Below, piece after piece: positions 16,187-26,000 of a stretch of 64,000 bases of DNA. The stretch is taken from contig NZ_RWIJ01000007.1 in assembly GCF_019805165.1 (NCBI RefSeq), positions 62,001 through 126,000 of the forward strand, in the 5' to 3' direction. A program made the translations under genes and the position numbers. The stretch comes from Azospirillum sp. 412522. Its GTDB lineage: Bacteria > Pseudomonadota > Alphaproteobacteria > Azospirillales > Azospirillaceae. The number at the start of each line of letters is the position of its first letter. Position 1 is the stretch's first letter. Under the pieces are notes generated by a model. The model saw only the letters and a program-made list of their open reading frames with translations, made no database searches and was not told the origin of the DNA.

Positions 16187-17083
16187 ATGGCATACATCGA
16201 CGATCCGGAGACTCAGCGTGCCAATCTGAGCTTCATCAAGGCATCCATGCGCGAACCGTTGCTGTCGCGCGACCATGAATTCGAATTGGCCCGAAAATGG
16301 CGCGAGGGCAATGACGAACGCGCCCTGCATCATCTGGTCCGGGCCTACACCCGTCTGGTGGTGGCCACCGCATCGCGCTTCCGCAATTACGGCCTGCCGA
16401 TGGGCGATCTCGTCCAGGAAGGCAATGTCGGGCTGATGCAGGCGGCCAGCCGCTTCGAACCCGACCGCGAGGTGCGTTTCTCAACCTACGCCGCGTGGTG
16501 GATCCGCTCCGCCATGCAGGATTACATCCTGCGCAACTGGTCGATCGTGCGGACCGGCACCACCGCCGCGCAGAAATCCCTGTTCTTCAACCTGCGCCGC
16601 CTGCGCGCCAAGATCGACAGCGCCACCCAGAACGGCAGCGGTGCGCCCCTGACCAGGGAAGGCCGCGAGTGGATCGCCGGCGAGCTGCGGGTCGAGGTGT
16701 CGGAGGTCGAGGCGATGGAGATGCGGCTGTCGGGCGCCGACCAGTCGCTGAACACACCGGTGGCCGACGGCTCCGACGATGACTGGCAGGATTTCCTGGC
16801 CGACCAGCGCCCCTCGCCCGAGGACGTGGTGATCGGCATGCGCGACGCCAACACGCGATCGCAATGGCTGGCGGAGGCCTTGGGCGAACTCAGCCCGCGC
16901 GAACGCACGATCATCCGCGAGCGCCGCCTGCGCGAGGAAGGTGCCACGCTGGAGGAACTCGGCCGCGAACTGGGCGTCAGCAAGGAGCGCGTGCGCCAGC
17001 TGGAGCATCGGGCGCTGCTGAAACTGCGGCAGTCGATGCTGAAGCGGGTCGAGGATTCCGACGACCTGCTGGCCGAGGCGTGA
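16187..17083 (+). CDS. rpoH: RNA polymerase sigma-32 factor
   Basis: The 298-residue protein is a heat-shock sigma factor: region 2 includes [19 protein letters not shown] and [25 protein letters not shown], the RpoH box [12 protein letters not shown] is at residues 129-140, and region 4.2 has [20 protein letters not shown]. The start at 16187 follows GGAAGGAAGGGA; an upstream ATG at 16073 adds 38 residues unlike the family. It directs transcription of chaperone and protease genes; alphaproteobacteria often carry more than one rpoH, and this could be one paralogue. A perfect intrinsic terminator follows. Confidence 0.95.
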   Translation: MAYIDDPETQRANLSFIKASMREPLLSRDHEFELARKWREGNDERALHHLVRAYTRLVVATASRFRNYGLPMGDLVQEGNVGLMQAASRFEPDREVRFSTYAAWWIRSAMQDYILRNWSIVRTGTTAAQKSLFFNLRRLRAKIDSATQNGSGAPLTREGREWIAGELRVEVSEVEAMEMRLSGADQSLNTPVADGSDDDWQDFLADQRPSPEDVVIGMRDANTRSQWLAEALGELSPRERTIIRERRLREEGATLEELGRELGVSKERVRQLEHRALLKLRQSMLKRVEDSDDLLAEA

Positions 17084-17086
17084 GGC

Positions 17087-17122
17087 AGCGCCCTCTCCCG
17101 TGAAGGAAGAGGGCGCTTTTTT
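17087..17122 (+). terminator. intrinsic terminator of rpoH
   Basis: AGCGCCCTCT pairs perfectly with AGAGGGCGCT across an 11-base loop, followed by six T. It lies between convergent rpoH and purH. Confidence 0.92.
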
Positions 17123-17128
17123 ACCTCC

Positions 17129-18733
17129 TCAATGCCGGAAGTGCCGCATTCCGGTCAGCACCATCGCCAGACCCTTCTCGTCCGCGGCGGCGATCACGTC
17201 GTTGTCGCGGATCGAGCCACCGGGCTGGATCACCGCCGTCACCCCAGCCTCGGCAGCGGCCAGCAGGCCGTCGGCGAAGGGGAAGAAGGCGTCGGACGCG
17301 ACCACCGAACCCTTGGTCAGCGCTTCCGGCAGGCCGGCCGCCTTGGCGGCTTCGGCCGACTTGATCGCGGCGATGCGGGCGCTGTCGACGCGGCTCATCT
17401 GGCCGGCGCCGACGCCCACCGTGGCGCCGTTCTTGGCATAGACGATGGCGTTCGACTTGACGTGCTTGGCGACGCGGAAGGCGAACAGCAGGTCGGCCAG
17501 CTCCTGTTCGGTCGGCGCGCGCTTGGTGACGACCTTCAGCTCGGCCGGGTTGACGCGGCCGCTGTCGCGGTTCTGCAGCAGGAAGCCGCCCGACAGCTGC
17601 TTGATCATCATGCCGGGTTCGGCCGGATTCGGCACATCCCTGGTCAGCAGCACGCGCAGGTTCTTCTTGGTCGCCAGCAGCGCGCGGGCGGCCTCGTCGG
17701 CGTCGGGGGCGATCACCACCTCGGCGAACAGCTTGGAGATTTCCTCGGCCGTCTCGGCGTCCAGGCTGCGGTTGACGGCGATGATGCCGCCGAAGGCGCT
17801 GACCGGGTCGCACAGCAGGGCCGACTTGTAGGCCTCCAGCAGGTTGGCTCCCTGTGCGACGCCGCAGGGGTTGGCGTGCTTGATGATGGCGACGGCCGGC
17901 TGCTCGAACTCCGCCACCAGCTCGAAGGCGGCGTCGGTGTCGTTCAGGTTGTTGTAGGACAGCTCCTTGCCCTGCAGCTGCACGGCGGTGGCGACGCCCG
18001 GACGCTTCTCGCCGGTGACGTAGAAGGCCGCCTGCTGGTGCGGGTTCTCGCCATAGCGCAGGGTCTGGACCAGGGCGCCCGACAGGGTGGTGCGCGGCGG
18101 GAAGGTCTCGCCCAGCTGGCCGGCCAGCCAAGTGGAGATGGCGGCATCGTAGGCGGCGGTGCGGGCGTAGGCGCGCTGGGCCAGCTTGCGGCGCAGGGCC
18201 AGGGTGACGCAGCCGTCATGGGTCGCCAGCTCGTCCATCACCGCCTCGTAGTCGGACGGCTCGGTGACGATGGCGACGAAGTCGTGGTTCTTGGCGGCGG
18301 CGCGGATCATCGCCGGCCCGCCGATGTCGATGTTCTCGACGCAGTCGTCATAGGCCGCGCCCTTGGCGACCGTCGCCTCGAACGGGTAGAGGTTGACCAC
18401 CACCAGATCGATGCCGGGGATGTCGTGCCGGGCCATCGCGTCGGCATGGATGTCGCGGCGGGCCAGGATGCCGCCGTGGACGCGCGGGTGCAGCGTCTTG
18501 ACGCGGCCGTCCATGATCTCCGGGAAGCCGGTGTGGTCGGAGACCTCCTTGACCGGCACGCCGGCCTCGGCCAGACGCTGGGCCGAACCGCCGGTCGACA
18601 GGATCTCGACGCCACGGGCGGCAAGCGCCTTGCCCAGTTCGACCAGACCGGCCTTGTCGGACACGGAGATCAGGGCGCGGGCGATGCGGACCTTGTCGGG
18701 AGCAGGGGCGTGGTTGGCTTTGGGCGGGCTCAT
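17129..18733 (-). CDS. purH: bifunctional AICAR transformylase/IMP cyclohydrolase
   Basis: PurH performs the last two steps of IMP synthesis in the cytoplasm. The 534-residue product has the N-terminal MGS-like cyclohydrolase domain ([44 protein letters not shown]) and the C-terminal transformylase ([46 protein letters not shown]). The start at 18733 gives a normal length. It is the last gene of the minus-strand block rsmB, heparinase, purH, an order frequent in alphaproteobacteria. The 273 bases upstream hold repeated CCGTG/CACGG elements. Confidence 0.96.
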   Translation of the reverse strand: MSPPKANHAPAPDKVRIARALISVSDKAGLVELGKALAARGVEILSTGGSAQRLAEAGVPVKEVSDHTGFPEIMDGRVKTLHPRVHGGILARRDIHADAMARHDIPGIDLVVVNLYPFEATVAKGAAYDDCVENIDIGGPAMIRAAAKNHDFVAIVTEPSDYEAVMDELATHDGCVTLALRRKLAQRAYARTAAYDAAISTWLAGQLGETFPPRTTLSGALVQTLRYGENPHQQAAFYVTGEKRPGVATAVQLQGKELSYNNLNDTDAAFELVAEFEQPAVAIIKHANPCGVAQGANLLEAYKSALLCDPVSAFGGIIAVNRSLDAETAEEISKLFAEVVIAPDADEAARALLATKKNLRVLLTRDVPNPAEPGMMIKQLSGGFLLQNRDSGRVNPAELKVVTKRAPTEQELADLLFAFRVAKHVKSNAIVYAKNGATVGVGAGQMSRVDSARIAAIKSAEAAKAAGLPEALTKGSVVASDAFFPFADGLLAAAEAGVTAVIQPGGSIRDNDVIAAADEKGLAMVLTGMRHFRH

Positions 18734-18791
18734 GGCGTCATCCTGATCGCTGCGGAGAGTGTATCGGGCCGCAGGCAACCGGGGAGACCCG

Positions 18792-18960
18792 GACAAGCAC
18801 GGGAAGAAGAAAAGCACGGACGGCCACGGAAATGCCGTTCAACCGTGCTTATCGCTGCCCGCCCCCGGCGATGCCGGCCCGGACGGACAGGGATAAGCAC
18901 GGTGTGAAGAGTCCCGTGGTCGTCCGTGCCCTGAATCCCGTGTTCATCCGTGTTTCCACG
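18792..18960. repeat. cluster of CACGG/CCGTG repeats with an 11-bp inverted repeat
   Basis: Between purH and the heparinase gene, short elements AAGCACGG, CCGTGCTT, GTCCGTG and TCCGTGTTTCC recur on both strands. The clearest is CCGTGCTTATC at 18843-18853 and its exact reverse complement at 18892-18902, 38 bases apart. This may be a remnant of a dispersed extragenic palindromic repeat or a regulatory stem in the purH leader. Confidence 0.6.
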
Positions 18961-19006
18961 CCCTTTCCCGAAGGAAACAGGCCCGGCCGCCGCGGATGGG
19001 CGGGAT

Positions 19007-20659
19007 TTACGCCGCCTTGCGCTCGCGGCGCAAGGCCCATTTCACCGTCAACCCCTCAGGTCCGCATTGTCCCTGCATCATGATCTGCCGGGTGCGGCGC
19101 GGCTCGTCCCCGCTGCCGAGATAGACGCTCTCCGCCACCTCCAGCACGGCACCGGTCACCCGCATGCGCCAGGCATTGCCGCTGGGCAGGCGCAGAAGCA
19201 CCTGATCGTTTCCCTGAACGGGTACGACATCGACATGGGGATGCAGGTGGAAGCGGATGGCGTAGGGCTGCGGCTGCGGCGTGGCGCCGATCACCGGTTC
19301 CAGCGTGTCCTCGCCGCGCAGATCCTCGCCGTTGTCGGCCAGATAGACGCGGCGGCGGTGCAGCAGGCCGAAGCCCTTGCTGTAGCCGTTGTGGGTGGCA
19401 ACCACCAGCATGGCACCATCGGATTCCTGCCGTTCGCAGCCGACATGCGTCGGCCGGCGGCCCAGCCCGCCCTTCTCCAGCACTTCCGAGGAATTGGTGT
19501 CGGCCACCACCATGGTCGAATGGGCGGATGTCCCGGCCAGCGCCGCGCGCCAGGGGCCGCGCTGGGACGGGTGGCTGCCGCAATTGACGATCAGCCGCTC
19601 CTTGTTGACGGAGACTTCCATCGACAGCGTGCCGGCATGGGCAGTGCGGTCCAGCCCCTCCGGCGGCGGCGCGCCGGTGTCGAGCAGCACCAGGGTGCGC
19701 CCGGCAAGCAGCCGCTCGAAACCGGTGTGCGGCGCGCTCTTCAGCGGACGGCCGCGGGCGTCGGCCTGGGCCAGCACGGTGTCGATCAGCGCCGGATCCT
19801 CCTCCCGCCCGCCGTTGAACAGGGCGAGGCCACCATCGACATGGCGGAAGAAGCGCAGCGCCGGCGTCATGCGGTCGATGGCGTGCTGGAGGCTTTCGGG
19901 CACCTCCTCCCTGGCGACCCGCAGCACGGCACGCATGTCGATCAGGTCGCGCAGCACCCGCATCTGGGTCGACGGGTTGCGTTCGACATGGCCGCCGTCG
20001 GGCAGGATCTGGCGAGGCAGCTCCTTGTCGAGCAGGCGCAACGCCTCCCGCGCCGCCTTGTCCTGGTCGGGCAGGCAATAGCCGCCATAGAGCAGGCCCT
20101 TGATCGCGCCGATCAGCCGTTCGCCGTCCAGCTTGGCTGGCGCCACCCGCAGGAGATGGCGGAGTTGGCGCGCCATGCTCTCGAACACCCGCGCGCGGAA
20201 CTCGTCGTCGGCCGAGGCGCAATAGAAGTCGTGCAGGCCGATCCAGCTGGCCAGCCGCACGCCCAGCACGTCGGGCGCCCAGCTCTGCGCGTGCCAGCCA
20301 CCATTCTGGTCCAGCCACGACCACACCAGCACCCGCGCCCGACGCCGCGCCGTGTCGCCGCCGACGGCGCGCAGGTCGCGCAGCCATTCGAAACCGTGGG
20401 CGGTCCGCAGCCAGCCGGGGCCGGCCCCCTGGGGCCGCCAGCTGGGCGCAGCGTTGGGATCGACCATGATAGACTGCCCGGCGAAGCCCATCCGGCCGGC
20501 CAGCATGGCGTTACCGTTGTCGGTGTCGCCCGGCCAGGGATCGGGCGGGATCACCGCCAGCGCCCCCGGCGCCTTGCCGCCCAGCATCAGGGCGTAGAGG
20601 GGATTTCCATAGGCAAGGCGCGCCACGCCGCTGCGAAACCGTCCGTTCCCTTCGCCCAT
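19007..20659 (-). CDS. heparinase II/III family protein
   Basis: The 550-residue protein has the (alpha/alpha)-barrel part in its first half (LRDLRAVGGDTARRRARVLVWSWLDQNGGW) and the beta-sandwich heparinase II/III-like domain in the second (GGLALFNGG, NCGSHPSQRGPWRAALAGTSAHSTMVVADTNSSEV). The family comprises polysaccharide lyases of uronic-acid polymers, but no signal peptide is seen, which is usual for this alphaproteobacterial subgroup placed between rsmB and purH. The substrate is unknown and an internal cell-wall or storage polymer is only a guess. Start at 20659 by absence of better codons. Confidence 0.85.
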   Translation of the reverse strand: MGEGNGRFRSGVARLAYGNPLYALMLGGKAPGALAVIPPDPWPGDTDNGNAMLAGRMGFAGQSIMVDPNAAPSWRPQGAGPGWLRTAHGFEWLRDLRAVGGDTARRRARVLVWSWLDQNGGWHAQSWAPDVLGVRLASWIGLHDFYCASADDEFRARVFESMARQLRHLLRVAPAKLDGERLIGAIKGLLYGGYCLPDQDKAAREALRLLDKELPRQILPDGGHVERNPSTQMRVLRDLIDMRAVLRVAREEVPESLQHAIDRMTPALRFFRHVDGGLALFNGGREEDPALIDTVLAQADARGRPLKSAPHTGFERLLAGRTLVLLDTGAPPPEGLDRTAHAGTLSMEVSVNKERLIVNCGSHPSQRGPWRAALAGTSAHSTMVVADTNSSEVLEKGGLGRRPTHVGCERQESDGAMLVVATHNGYSKGFGLLHRRRVYLADNGEDLRGEDTLEPVIGATPQPQPYAIRFHLHPHVDVVPVQGNDQVLLRLPSGNAWRMRVTGAVLEVAESVYLGSGDEPRRTRQIMMQGQCGPEGLTVKWALRRERKAA

Positions 20660-20821
20660 CTGCGCCGACTCCTTCAGGACCGCGAGCGGCGTCGGCGGCC
20701 GGCGGAGGGTGATGATGCGGTGCGGGAGAACGCGGACGGAAGCATGGCTCGTGTCGTATCAATTCGCCGCCCGCACCGCAAGACGGGGCTGGGATTTATC
20801 CCGCGGTGCGGACCGGCCAAT

Positions 20822-20866
20822 CCAGACCAGATAGGGCCAGACCAGATAGGGCCAGACCGGATAGAG
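20822..20866. repeat. three 15-bp tandem repeats downstream of rsmB
   Basis: CCAGACCAGATAGGG occurs twice in perfect tandem (20822-20836, 20837-20851) and a third time with two or three changes (20852-20866), directly before the 3' end of rsmB. Copy number could vary between strains. Confidence 0.85.
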
Positions 20867-20868
20867 CC

Positions 20869-22164
20869 TCAGCCCGCGCGGCGGCGGAGCCGCGCGACGA
20901 AGAAGCCGTCGATCCCGCCGAGATCGGCCAGCATCCCCGGAAGGCTGCGGACCTCGCCGGCCTCGTTGATCGGCTCAGACAGGCCGCCGAGTTCGTCGGC
21001 GGTGACGGGCCAACGTTCCACCCGCTTGTCCTGTTCCAGCAGGCGGGCGACCTGCGCCTCCCCTTCCTCCGGCTGGATCGAGCAGGTGCAGTAGATCAGC
21101 GTGCCGCCGGGCCTGACCAGCTCGACCGAGCGGGCGAGCAGCCGCGACTGGGCGCGGGCCAGCTTGGCAATGTCGTCCGGCGTCTTGACGCGCAGGATGT
21201 CGGGATGGCGCCGGATCGCGCCGGTGGCCGAACAGGGGGCGTCGAGCAGCACGGCATCGGCTGGCTCCTCCGGCACCCAGGTCGCGGCGTCGGCAGCCAG
21301 CACCTCTGCCTCCAGCCGCAGGCGCTTCAGGTTCTCCGTCACCCGTTCAAGCCGGCGGGCCGAGCGGTCGATGGCGGTGACCTGCGCGCCTTGAACCACC
21401 AGCTGCGCCGTCTTGCCGCCGGGAGCGGCGCAGAGGTCGAACACGCGCTTGCCCGCCAGATCGCCGAACAGCTTGGCCGGAAGCGAGGCGGCGAGATCCT
21501 GGATCCACCATTCCCCGTCCTCGAAGCCCGGAAGCTCGATCACCGACCCGCCGGGCGGACGGCGCAGCGACCCGGTCGGCAGCAGGGCGGCGCCCAGCCG
21601 CTCGGCCCAGCCGGCGGGGTCGGACTTCACCGTGATGTCCAGCGGCGCCTCGTGCAGGTGCGCTTCGACGATGCCGCGGGTGCGGGCGGTGCCGTAGGCG
21701 GAGCGCCAGGACAGCCACAGCCAGTCCGGCGTGTTCAGCCGCCCGGCATCCTGCCGTGCCGCCATCTCCGCCCCTTCACGGCCGATGCGGCGCAGAACGG
21801 CGTTGATCAGCCCCTTGTAGGGAGCGGCGTTGCGGGCGGCGGCCAGTTCCACCGCGGTGTCGACCGCGGCATGGGCAGGGGTGTTCAGGAACACCAGCTG
21901 CGCCGTGCCCAGCCGCAGCATGTCGTGGATGGCAGCCTTGGGCAGACCGGGCTTGGCAAGGCTGGCCTGGATCATCTCGTCGATCTGGCCCAGCCGGCGC
22001 AGGACGGTGGCGACCAGCAGGCGGACGAAGCCGCGGTCGCGCGGCTGCAGCGCCGCCAGTTCGGGATGCGCGTCGAACGCGTCGTCGAAGGGAACGGACT
22101 TGCGCAGCACGTCACGCAGCAAGTCGAGCGCGACGCCGCGGGCGGCGAGGGAAGTGTCGGTCAT
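20869..22164 (-). CDS. rsmB: 16S rRNA (cytosine967-C5)-methyltransferase
   Basis: RsmB methylates C967 of 16S rRNA using S-adenosylmethionine. The 431-residue product has a NusB-like RNA-binding domain (about 1-140) and a Rossmann methyltransferase domain with FDLCAAPGGKTAQL, the DAPCSATG loop and the catalytic-cysteine motif YCTCSIQPEE. The start at 22164 (MTDTSLAARGVALDL) fits the family; a longer frame to 22275 adds unrelated residues. It opens the rsmB-heparinase-purH block; a gap of 209 bases with a 15-bp tandem repeat follows. Confidence 0.94.
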   Translation of the reverse strand: MTDTSLAARGVALDLLRDVLRKSVPFDDAFDAHPELAALQPRDRGFVRLLVATVLRRLGQIDEMIQASLAKPGLPKAAIHDMLRLGTAQLVFLNTPAHAAVDTAVELAAARNAAPYKGLINAVLRRIGREGAEMAARQDAGRLNTPDWLWLSWRSAYGTARTRGIVEAHLHEAPLDITVKSDPAGWAERLGAALLPTGSLRRPPGGSVIELPGFEDGEWWIQDLAASLPAKLFGDLAGKRVFDLCAAPGGKTAQLVVQGAQVTAIDRSARRLERVTENLKRLRLEAEVLAADAATWVPEEPADAVLLDAPCSATGAIRRHPDILRVKTPDDIAKLARAQSRLLARSVELVRPGGTLIYCTCSIQPEEGEAQVARLLEQDKRVERWPVTADELGGLSEPINEAGEVRSLPGMLADLGGIDGFFVARLRRRAG

Positions 22165-22340
22165 GGGTATGGATCTAGCGCGCCGGACGGCCAGTGTCGA
22201 TAAGGGATGGCCGGCGATTTCAAACAGCCTGCCTGCAGGCCATGGAGAAGGAAAAAGCCGGTTCGGAAAAGCCATGACAGGAAAAGCGAAGGGCCGGCGC
22301 GTTGCCGCCCGGCCCTTAGGTCTTCGCTTTACCGGAGAAC

Positions 22341-22415
22341 TGGAGCGGGCGAAGGGATTCGAACCCTCGACCCCAACCTTGGCAAGGTTGTGCTCTACCC
22401 CTGAGCTACGCCCGC
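22341..22415 (-). tRNA. tRNA-Gly(GCC)
   Basis: On the minus strand a 75-base cloverleaf includes the encoded CCA. The acceptor stem GCGGGCG pairs with CGCCCGC; the anticodon arm CAACC-TTGCCAA-GGTTG has anticodon GCC; the T arm contains GGTTCGAATCC. It decodes GGC (and GGU) glycine codons, the most used in a GC-rich genome. Confidence 0.98.
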
Positions 22416-22604
22416 GCTCCCGTCGTCCGGGAGCCGCTTTCTACGGAAACACGGCCTTCGCCGCAAGAGGAAAATTCACCCTCCGCTCACTTTTTTCGCC
22501 GAGGCCTGCACCACCCCTGCCGCGCCCGCTGCACCGGGTGCCTTGCGTCCGCGCGGCGTGACGTTATGGTACACGACCATACGGCAACGGATGGAGAATG
22601 CGGC

Positions 22605-23396
22605 ATGGCCGGCACCGTCACCCTGACGCGCGATGGCGTCGTCGCGACCCTGACCCTGTCCAACCCGGACAAGCTGAACGCCTTCGACAAGCCGATGTGG
22701 CACGCCCTGATCGGCCATCTGGCAGCTCTGGAGGCCGACGACGGAACCCGCGTCGTGGTGATGCGCGGCGGCCCCGGCCCCAATGGTTCCCGGACCTTCT
22801 CCCCCGGTGCCGACATTTCGGAGTTCGAGAGCGAGCGCAACAGCCCCGAACAGGGGGCGGGCTACGGCGACCTGATGGACGAGGGGCTGGACGGCCTGCT
22901 GCGCCTGCGCCACCCGGTTCTGGCCGCCATCGACGGTCCCTGCTGCGGCATCGGGCTGGCGGTGGCGCTGGCCTGCGACCTGCGGATCTGCTCGGAAAGC
23001 AGCCGCTTCGGCGTGCCGGTCAGCCGGCTCGGCATCTCCATGGGGCCGACGGAGCTGAAGCTGGTCGCCGACGTGGCCGGCGGTCCGGCGGCGCTGGAAA
23101 TCCTGCTGGAAGGCCGCGTCTTCGGCGCGGCCGAGGCCAGGGGCAAGAACCTCGTCCACCGCATCGTCCCGGACGAAGGCTTCGAAGCGGAAATCGCCGC
23201 CACAATCCAGCGCATCGCGGCCGGCGCACCGCTCGCCGCGACCCTGCACAAGCGTTACGTCCGCCGCCTGTCCGACCCGGCGCCGCTGAACGAGGCGGAG
23301 ATCGCCGAATGCTACCGCTGCTTCGGCACAGAGGACTTCCGCGAGGGCTACCGCGCGTTCCTGGAGAAGAGGAAGCCGGTGTTCACCGGGCGCTGA
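22605..23396 (+). CDS. enoyl-CoA hydratase/isomerase family protein
   Basis: The 263-residue crotonase-fold protein has the oxyanion-hole segments (TFSPGADISEFES and CGIGLAVALACDLRICSE) and the family length. It should act on an acyl-CoA, hydrating or isomerising the double bond, but the catalytic Glu pair of classical enoyl-CoA hydratase is not plainly visible, so the reaction is uncertain. The start at 22605 follows GGAG; an ATG at 22566 is possible. It precedes a racemase gene on the same strand by 54 bases, perhaps an operon with the DHA2 exporter after it. Confidence 0.86.
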   Translation: MAGTVTLTRDGVVATLTLSNPDKLNAFDKPMWHALIGHLAALEADDGTRVVVMRGGPGPNGSRTFSPGADISEFESERNSPEQGAGYGDLMDEGLDGLLRLRHPVLAAIDGPCCGIGLAVALACDLRICSESSRFGVPVSRLGISMGPTELKLVADVAGGPAALEILLEGRVFGAAEARGKNLVHRIVPDEGFEAEIAATIQRIAAGAPLAATLHKRYVRRLSDPAPLNEAEIAECYRCFGTEDFREGYRAFLEKRKPVFTGR

Positions 23397-23450
23397 CATG
23401 GTAAGGCTCGTGCAACCAATTCGAACGAGTCCATAAGGAATCCGGCCAGG

Positions 23451-24185
23451 ATGACGACCCACCCCACCATTCGCCCTTTGCCGCAAAAGACCATCGGCGT
23501 GCTCGGCGGCATGAGCAACCAGGCGACCGGCGAATATTACCGCCTGCTGAACGACGGGTTGAACGCCCGGCTGGGCGGCTGGGACAATGGCGAGATCGTC
23601 ATCGTCAGCGTCAATTTCGGCAACATCGAGCATTTCGTCCGAACCGGCGACTGGGCCGGCGCCGAACGCTATCTGTCCGGCAAGGTCGATGCGCTGGAAC
23701 GGGCGGGCGCCGATCTGGTCGTCTGCGTCTCCAACACCATGCACCGGGTGGTCGAGCCGATCATGGCCGGCCGCGCCACCCCCTTCCTCCACATCGCCGA
23801 TCCCACCGGCGACGCGATCGTCAAGACCGGCCTGAAGCGGGTCGGCCTGCTCGGCACCGCGGCGACCATGCGGTCCGACATGCTGGCGGAGCGTTTCCGC
23901 GACCGCTTCGACGTCGAGCTGCTGGTGCCCGGCGAGGCCGATCAGGCCCTTGTCGACCGCATCATCTTCGACGAGCTGGTCCGGCGCGACCTCCGCCCCG
24001 GCTCCAAGGCGGAGTATCTGCGCATCGTCGAGGATCTTCGCAGGCGCGGGGCCGGGGGCGTGATCCTGGGCTGCACCGAGATCTTCCTGCTGATCGACCA
24101 GCCCGACCTGCCGGGCTTCCCGGTGTTCGACACCACGCGGCTGCACACGGAGGCGGCGGTGGATTTCGTCTCCACCGGTGGGTGA
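23451..24185 (+). CDS. aspartate/glutamate racemase family protein (YgeA type)
   Basis: The 244-residue protein shows the racemase pattern LGGMSNQATGEYY, VSNTMH and LGCTEIFLL. The first catalytic position, Cys in aspartate racemase, is Ser here (S94), while the second Cys is present (C208). E. coli YgeA likewise has a non-Cys residue (Thr) at the first position and is a broad-specificity amino-acid racemase; by analogy this enzyme may interconvert D- and L-amino acids, though with reduced or altered activity. It follows the enoyl-CoA hydratase-like gene and precedes an exporter. Confidence 0.85.
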   Translation: MTTHPTIRPLPQKTIGVLGGMSNQATGEYYRLLNDGLNARLGGWDNGEIVIVSVNFGNIEHFVRTGDWAGAERYLSGKVDALERAGADLVVCVSNTMHRVVEPIMAGRATPFLHIADPTGDAIVKTGLKRVGLLGTAATMRSDMLAERFRDRFDVELLVPGEADQALVDRIIFDELVRRDLRPGSKAEYLRIVEDLRRRGAGGVILGCTEIFLLIDQPDLPGFPVFDTTRLHTEAAVDFVSTGG

Positions 24186-24295
24186 ACGCGGACTCCAAAC
24201 GCACTTACGCATGGCAGGGCTTTCGCCTGTGCGATGGTCAATGCGGCGGGACGCCTCACATTGAAGGGGTTCCGCTCCCTGCCTGACGGTCCGTC

Positions 24296-25747
24296 ATGTC
24301 GCGCGTCACCCCGCTGATCATCGCCTGCGCCCTGTTCATGGAGAACCTCGACTCGACGGTGATCGCCACCGCGCTGCCGGGGATCGCACAGTCGATGGGC
24401 GAGGATCCCCTGCGGCTCAGCCTGGCGATGACCTCCTACATGCTGGCGCTGGCGGTGTTCCTGCCCGTCAGCGGCTGGGCCGCCGACCGCTATGGCGCGC
24501 GCACCGTCTTCGCCAGCGCCATCGGCGTCTTCATGGCCGGTTCCATCGCCTGCGGCCTGTCGAACGGGCTGGCGGAACTGGTGGCGGCCCGCATCCTCCA
24601 GGGCATGGGCGGGGCGATGATGGTTCCGGTCGGCCGGCTGATTCTGCTGCGCACCGTGCCGAAGGACCAGCTGGTGACGGCGATGGCGCGGATGACCCTG
24701 CCGGCGCTGATCGGCCCGGCGCTCGGTCCGCTGGTCGGCGGCGCCATCACCACCTATGCCTCCTGGCGCTGGATCTTCTTCATCAACGTGCCGATCGGGC
24801 TGGTCGGCATCGCGCTGGTGCTGGCGCTGATCCCCAACCTGAAGGAGGAGCAGCGCGACCCCTTCGATGCGCGTGGCTTCCTGTGGAGTTCCGTCGCGCT
24901 GGCCGCCTTCATGTTCGGCTTCGAGAATGTCGGGCGCGACCTGCTGCCGGCCTATGCGGTGGCGATCCTGCTGGCGGTGGCGCTGCTGGCGACGCTCGCC
25001 TACCTTCGCCATGCCCGCCAAGTGGTGCGGCCGGTGCTGGATCCGTCGCTGTTCCGGCTCCAGACCTACCGCGCCTCGGTCCTGGGCGGCACGCTGTTCC
25101 GTATCGGCATCGGCGCCGTGCCCTTCCTGATGCCGGTGATGCTGCAGATCGGCTTCGGCTTGACCGCCTTCGAGTCGGGCGCCCTGACCTTCGCCGGGGC
25201 GGCGGGCGCCCTGACCATGAAGGCGCTGGCCGGTCCGATCCTGCGCTGCTTCGGCTTCCGTCTGGTGTTGACGCTGAACTCCATCGTCAGCGGCGCGATC
25301 CTGGCCAGCTACGGCGCCTTCCGCCCCGATACGCCTCATCTGGTCATCCTGGGCGCTCTGCTGCTCGGCGGCTTCTTCCGCTCGCTGCAATTCACCGGCA
25401 TGAACACGCTGAGCTACGCCGAGGTGCCGCAGCCGATGACCAGCCGCGCCAACACGCTGGCCAGCGTGATGCAGCAGCTGTCGATGAGCCTTGGCGTCGC
25501 CGTCGGCGCCACCACGCTGCACCTGACCGTACAGTGGAGCGGCACGCTGACCCCGGCCTCCTTCGTTCCCGCCTTCCTGACGGTGGGGCTGATGGCCTGC
25601 GCCTCCAGCCTGCCATTCTGGCGCCTGCCTGCCGATGCCGGTGACGAGATCAGCGGCCATATCGGCAAAAGCCGCCCGGACACGTCCCACGACAACACCC
25701 GCAGCGCGACGGTTAAGGCCGCCGCCCTGACCGACGCTGCGGATTAG
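24296..25747 (+). CDS. MFS multidrug/solute exporter, DHA2 (EmrB/QacA) type
   Basis: The 483-residue protein has 14 predicted membrane helices and the DHA2 signatures FMENLDSTVIATALPGI in helix 1, WAADRYGARTVF after helix 2, RILQGMGGAMMVPVGR in helix 4 and PALGPLVGGAITTYASWRWIFFINVPIG around helix 5. It is a proton-driven exporter of unknown drug or metabolite in the inner membrane. It is 110 bases behind the racemase gene. The C-terminal 35 residues are soluble. Confidence 0.9.
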   Translation: MSRVTPLIIACALFMENLDSTVIATALPGIAQSMGEDPLRLSLAMTSYMLALAVFLPVSGWAADRYGARTVFASAIGVFMAGSIACGLSNGLAELVAARILQGMGGAMMVPVGRLILLRTVPKDQLVTAMARMTLPALIGPALGPLVGGAITTYASWRWIFFINVPIGLVGIALVLALIPNLKEEQRDPFDARGFLWSSVALAAFMFGFENVGRDLLPAYAVAILLAVALLATLAYLRHARQVVRPVLDPSLFRLQTYRASVLGGTLFRIGIGAVPFLMPVMLQIGFGLTAFESGALTFAGAAGALTMKALAGPILRCFGFRLVLTLNSIVSGAILASYGAFRPDTPHLVILGALLLGGFFRSLQFTGMNTLSYAEVPQPMTSRANTLASVMQQLSMSLGVAVGATTLHLTVQWSGTLTPASFVPAFLTVGLMACASSLPFWRLPADAGDEISGHIGKSRPDTSHDNTRSATVKAAALTDAAD

Positions 25748-26000
25748 CGGAAACAGGGTCGAACCACTGTCAACCTGTTTACGAGCATCGCAAACAGCCC
25801 TATCCATTATGCGGATATGGCCGGATCGCTGTGGCTTCGGATGAGAATAATTCCGGCGATCATGATTAATTTTCGTGCGAGTCGCTTTCACTAGCGCGTG
25901 CGTTCCGGGCGCGTTCCCGCTATAAACATGCATGGCGGCCATGCGCCGTCCTCAAGATAAACGGGAGGCTCCGGGCGGCTGCGCACCGGGGCGGGACAGC

